Assembly (NCBI GenBank): GCA_903862245.1
Contig: CAIOXL010000159.1
Span: 1-34,054, forward strand
Source of the DNA: an uncultured Geobacteraceae bacterium
GTDB taxonomy: Bacteria > Desulfobacterota > Desulfuromonadia > Geobacterales > Pseudopelobacteraceae
Direction of reading: 5' to 3'
DNA: 34,054 bases
The notes beneath the pieces are model-generated. The model made no database searches and was not told the origin of the DNA. It saw only the letters and a list, made by a program, of their open reading frames with translations. This document shows, in pieces, positions 32,648 to 34,054 of the stretch (positions are counted from its first letter, which is position 1; every line of letters starts with the position of its first letter). The translations under genes and the position numbers were made by a program.

Positions 32648-32670
32648 AAAAACAGAAGTCAGCTGTTTTT
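32648..32670 (-). terminator. A/T-flanked hairpin, possible terminator of the methyltransferase unit
   Basis: AAAAACAG (32648-32655) and CTGTTTTT (32663-32670) form a perfect 8-bp stem with a 7-base loop. It reads as a weak terminator in either direction, about 200 bases beyond the methyltransferase stop. Confidence 0.4.
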
Positions 32671-32719
32671 GTATAGGTATATCTGATGGTTAGTTCGATT
32701 TACGGGAAGTGCGGCAGCT

Positions 32720-32737
32720 ATTTGCACAATTGCAAAT
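32720..32737. promoter_or_regulatory. Dyad operator 2 (TTTGCA-N4-TGCAAA)
   Basis: ATTTGCACAATTGCAAAT has 7-bp perfect arms with a 4-base centre. Its 16-bp core at 32721-32736 is the exact reverse complement of dyad 3. The two centres are 33 bp apart, close to three helical turns. Confidence 0.75.
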
Positions 32738-32753
32738 GCCAGAGGAGTAGATA

Positions 32754-32769
32754 TTTGCAATTGTGCAAA
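32754..32769. promoter_or_regulatory. Dyad operator 3 (TTTGCA-N4-TGCAAA)
   Basis: TTTGCAATTGTGCAAA is the reverse complement of the core of dyad 2. It is about 290 bases upstream of the predicted start site. With dyads 1 and 2 it makes three copies of one motif in a 184-bp non-coding stretch. Confidence 0.75.
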
Positions 32770-32872
32770 AGAAATTGGAAAACGAGAACAGTCGCCAGCA
32801 ATGAATAAAGGACCTGATTCTATGGGGTAATAAAAAACTGGGGATCTGCTTGTATGCGGTTTGAACAGATGG

Positions 32873-33706
32873 TTACGACAATTTTTGAGCGACCAGACTC
32901 CCATAAGCGATGGAACCGTAAAAACAGCCACTGGCCACCCTTCGGCGAGCCTCGTTTTTAAGGGCCAGCGCCAGATCTGTGCTGATTCTGCCTGCCGCAA
33001 CAAGCACATCCGCACCTCGATCGGCAATGGTCAGCATATAGTCCGGTTCAGAGGTTTCAACAATACCAAGAGAGCGCTGTTTGACAATGGTGAAACCGAC
33101 ATGCCGAACGAGAGCCGGCAGTTTCTGAATCAGCCAGCGGTCATGGACAAGAGCCGCCATGGCGGCATCGGCACAGGCCTGCAGCGGGTCGAAGTCTCCA
33201 TTTGCCAATGTCGTCGTCGTATAATTGCCGTCGAATACCGCCAGGATACCGCCGGGGCGCAGCACCCGGAACGCCTCTTTCAGGACGCTTTCCGGCGAGG
33301 GGATATGACTCAGGGTGGTGTGGTAGAAAACAGCGTCGAAACTGCAGCTGTCATAGGCAAGATTCCGGGCATCCCCCTCAGTGAAACTCAGGTTCGGCAC
33401 ATCAGATGCCAGTTGACGTGCGGTTGCCAGGAATAGGGGGGACGGGTCAAGACCGATAATACGCCCCCTCGGGATACGGCGGGCGAGCTCCCGGCTGACG
33501 GCACCTGTGCCGCAGCCGATGTCAAGCAGATCGGCGGCTTCCGGAAAATCGATATCGGAAAGATAGGTACTGAGCATGCTGCACTGCTGAGGATCAGCCG
33601 CCCGGCGTTCAAGCACGTCAGCCAGACGTGCCTGAACATCCCGGTCGGCATCGGTAATGGTCGAGTAGACATCCGTTAGATGTCGAGGGCGGATATACGC
33701 GGTCAC
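32873..33706 (-). CDS. Class I SAM-dependent methyltransferase
   Basis: The 277-residue protein has motif [14 protein letters not shown] (about residues 59-71), motif [12 protein letters not shown], then [33 protein letters not shown] and [17 protein letters not shown], the standard order of a UbiE/Methyltransf_11-type fold. The substrate is unknown. The start is a GTG at 33706 that overlaps the TGA of the upstream acyl-CoA synthetase gene (GTGA), so translation is coupled. The association with an acyl-CoA ligase may indicate a shared lipid or secondary-metabolite role, but this is inference. A 422-bp non-coding region separates it from the OFA operon. Confidence 0.88.
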   Translation of the reverse strand: MTAYIRPRHLTDVYSTITDADRDVQARLADVLERRAADPQQCSMLSTYLSDIDFPEAADLLDIGCGTGAVSRELARRIPRGRIIGLDPSPLFLATARQLASDVPNLSFTEGDARNLAYDSCSFDAVFYHTTLSHIPSPESVLKEAFRVLRPGGILAVFDGNYTTTTLANGDFDPLQACADAAMAALVHDRWLIQKLPALVRHVGFTIVKQRSLGIVETSEPDYMLTIADRGADVLVAAGRISTDLALALKNEARRRVASGCFYGSIAYGSLVAQKLS

Positions 33707-34054
33707 GCGGTGGCGCCCATGTCCTCCAGCTGCAGTTCCTTGATGGCCATTTCCCGCATCTTGAATTTTTGGATCTTGCCGGATGCGGTCATGGGGTAAC
33801 CCTCGACAAATTTGACGTATTTCGGGATTTTGTAGTTGGCTATTTTCCCCTTGCAGAATTCGCGTACTTCCTCTTCGCTCATTGCCATACCCTTTTTAAG
33901 TATGATAGCGGCCATGACCTGCTCACCGTATTTCTTGTCCGGTACGCCGTAGACCTGAATATCGGAGACTTTGGGGTGGGTGTAGAGGAATTCCTCGATC
34001 TCGCGCGGGTAGATGTTCTCGCCACCACGGATGATCATGTTTTTGATCCGGCCG
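33703..34054 (-). CDS. AMP-dependent acyl-CoA synthetase, C-terminal part (runs off the window)
   Basis: Only the last 116 or so residues are visible; the gene continues beyond the right edge. The hinge and A8 motif [23 protein letters not shown] opens the piece, followed by [20 protein letters not shown] and the A10 motif [14 protein letters not shown] with the catalytic lysine used in adenylation. The YPREIE form and ending fit medium- or long-chain fatty acyl-CoA ligases (FadD-like), which activate carboxylic acids with ATP and CoA. Chain specificity cannot be read. The ATG at 34038 is internal, not a start. The stop overlaps the methyltransferase start. Confidence 0.9.
   Translation of the reverse strand, partial: GRIKNMIIRGGENIYPREIEEFLYTHPKVSDIQVYGVPDKKYGEQVMAAIILKKGMAMSEEEVREFCKGKIANYKIPKYVKFVEGYPMTASGKIQKFKMREMAIKELQLEDMGATA

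Noticed and set aside
32586-32769. CRISPR-like or tandem repeat array
   Set aside because: The three dyads are short palindromes at unequal spacing (135 and 33 bp) without spacers of constant length; they fit protein binding sites.
32659-33027. 122-codon minus-strand open frame covering dyads 2 and 3
   Set aside because: It overlaps the end of the methyltransferase gene in another frame, has no ribosome site and no recognisable domain, and it crosses the regulatory dyads.

Overview
The window looks like chromosomal DNA of a Gram-negative, probably anaerobic bacterium of the Desulfuromonadota (Geobacterales; a Geobacter, Trichlorobacter or Pelobacter relative). This rests on LPS genes (lpxL, gmhB), the contiguous ilvD-ilvB-ilvN-ilvC-psd-pssA order, a short archaeal-type Psd, an OFA-type transporter under a sigma-54 promoter, and the codon and GC style. 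The species assignment is inference. No rRNA, tRNA, CRISPR array, integrase or transposase gene was seen.

Layout. 1-3.7 kb is a visibly AT-richer patch with a lipocalin, an orphan membrane sensor head, a lipoprotein, an LpxL-type acyltransferase, a 70-bp nested palindrome, a MazG-like protein and a possible degraded ORF. 3.9-5.6 kb holds a cysteine-rich radical SAM protein and a DUF4149 membrane protein. 5.8-8.6 kb is a three-gene ABC importer (periplasmic binding protein, permease, ATPase). 8.6-10.7 kb is a MarR regulator with a palindromic operator, followed by yceI and a class III extradiol-type dioxygenase. 10.7-13.4 kb is pepN on the minus strand. 13.5-14.7 kb has a zinc-ribbon protein and a DUF1456 protein. 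14.8-21.6 kb is the branched-chain amino acid block (ilvD, ilvB, ilvN, then ilvC with its own promoter and a strong terminator), followed by psd and pssA for phosphatidylethanolamine synthesis. 21.6-24.8 kb has a YfcE-like phosphoesterase, sppA, a DAHP synthase and gmhB. 25.0-29.3 kb is the rod-shape cluster mreC-mreD-mrdA-rodA with overlapping genes, but mreB is not next to it.

The most interesting part is the minus-strand operon at 29.4-32.8 kb. It encodes a small Cys-rich protein, a 40-residue membrane peptide, an 83-residue two-helix protein, a 349-residue polytopic protein of no family I recognise, and an OFA-family MFS transporter. Upstream is a well-spaced sigma-54 promoter, a near-consensus IHF site and three copies of one 16-bp dyad (TTTGCA-N4-TGCAAA), which is the arrangement of an enhancer-controlled promoter. 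I read it as an undescribed multi-subunit, inducible carboxylate (or similar anion) transport system. The sequence supports the architecture; the substrate and activator are not known. The window ends with a methyltransferase translationally coupled to an acyl-CoA synthetase that runs off the right edge.
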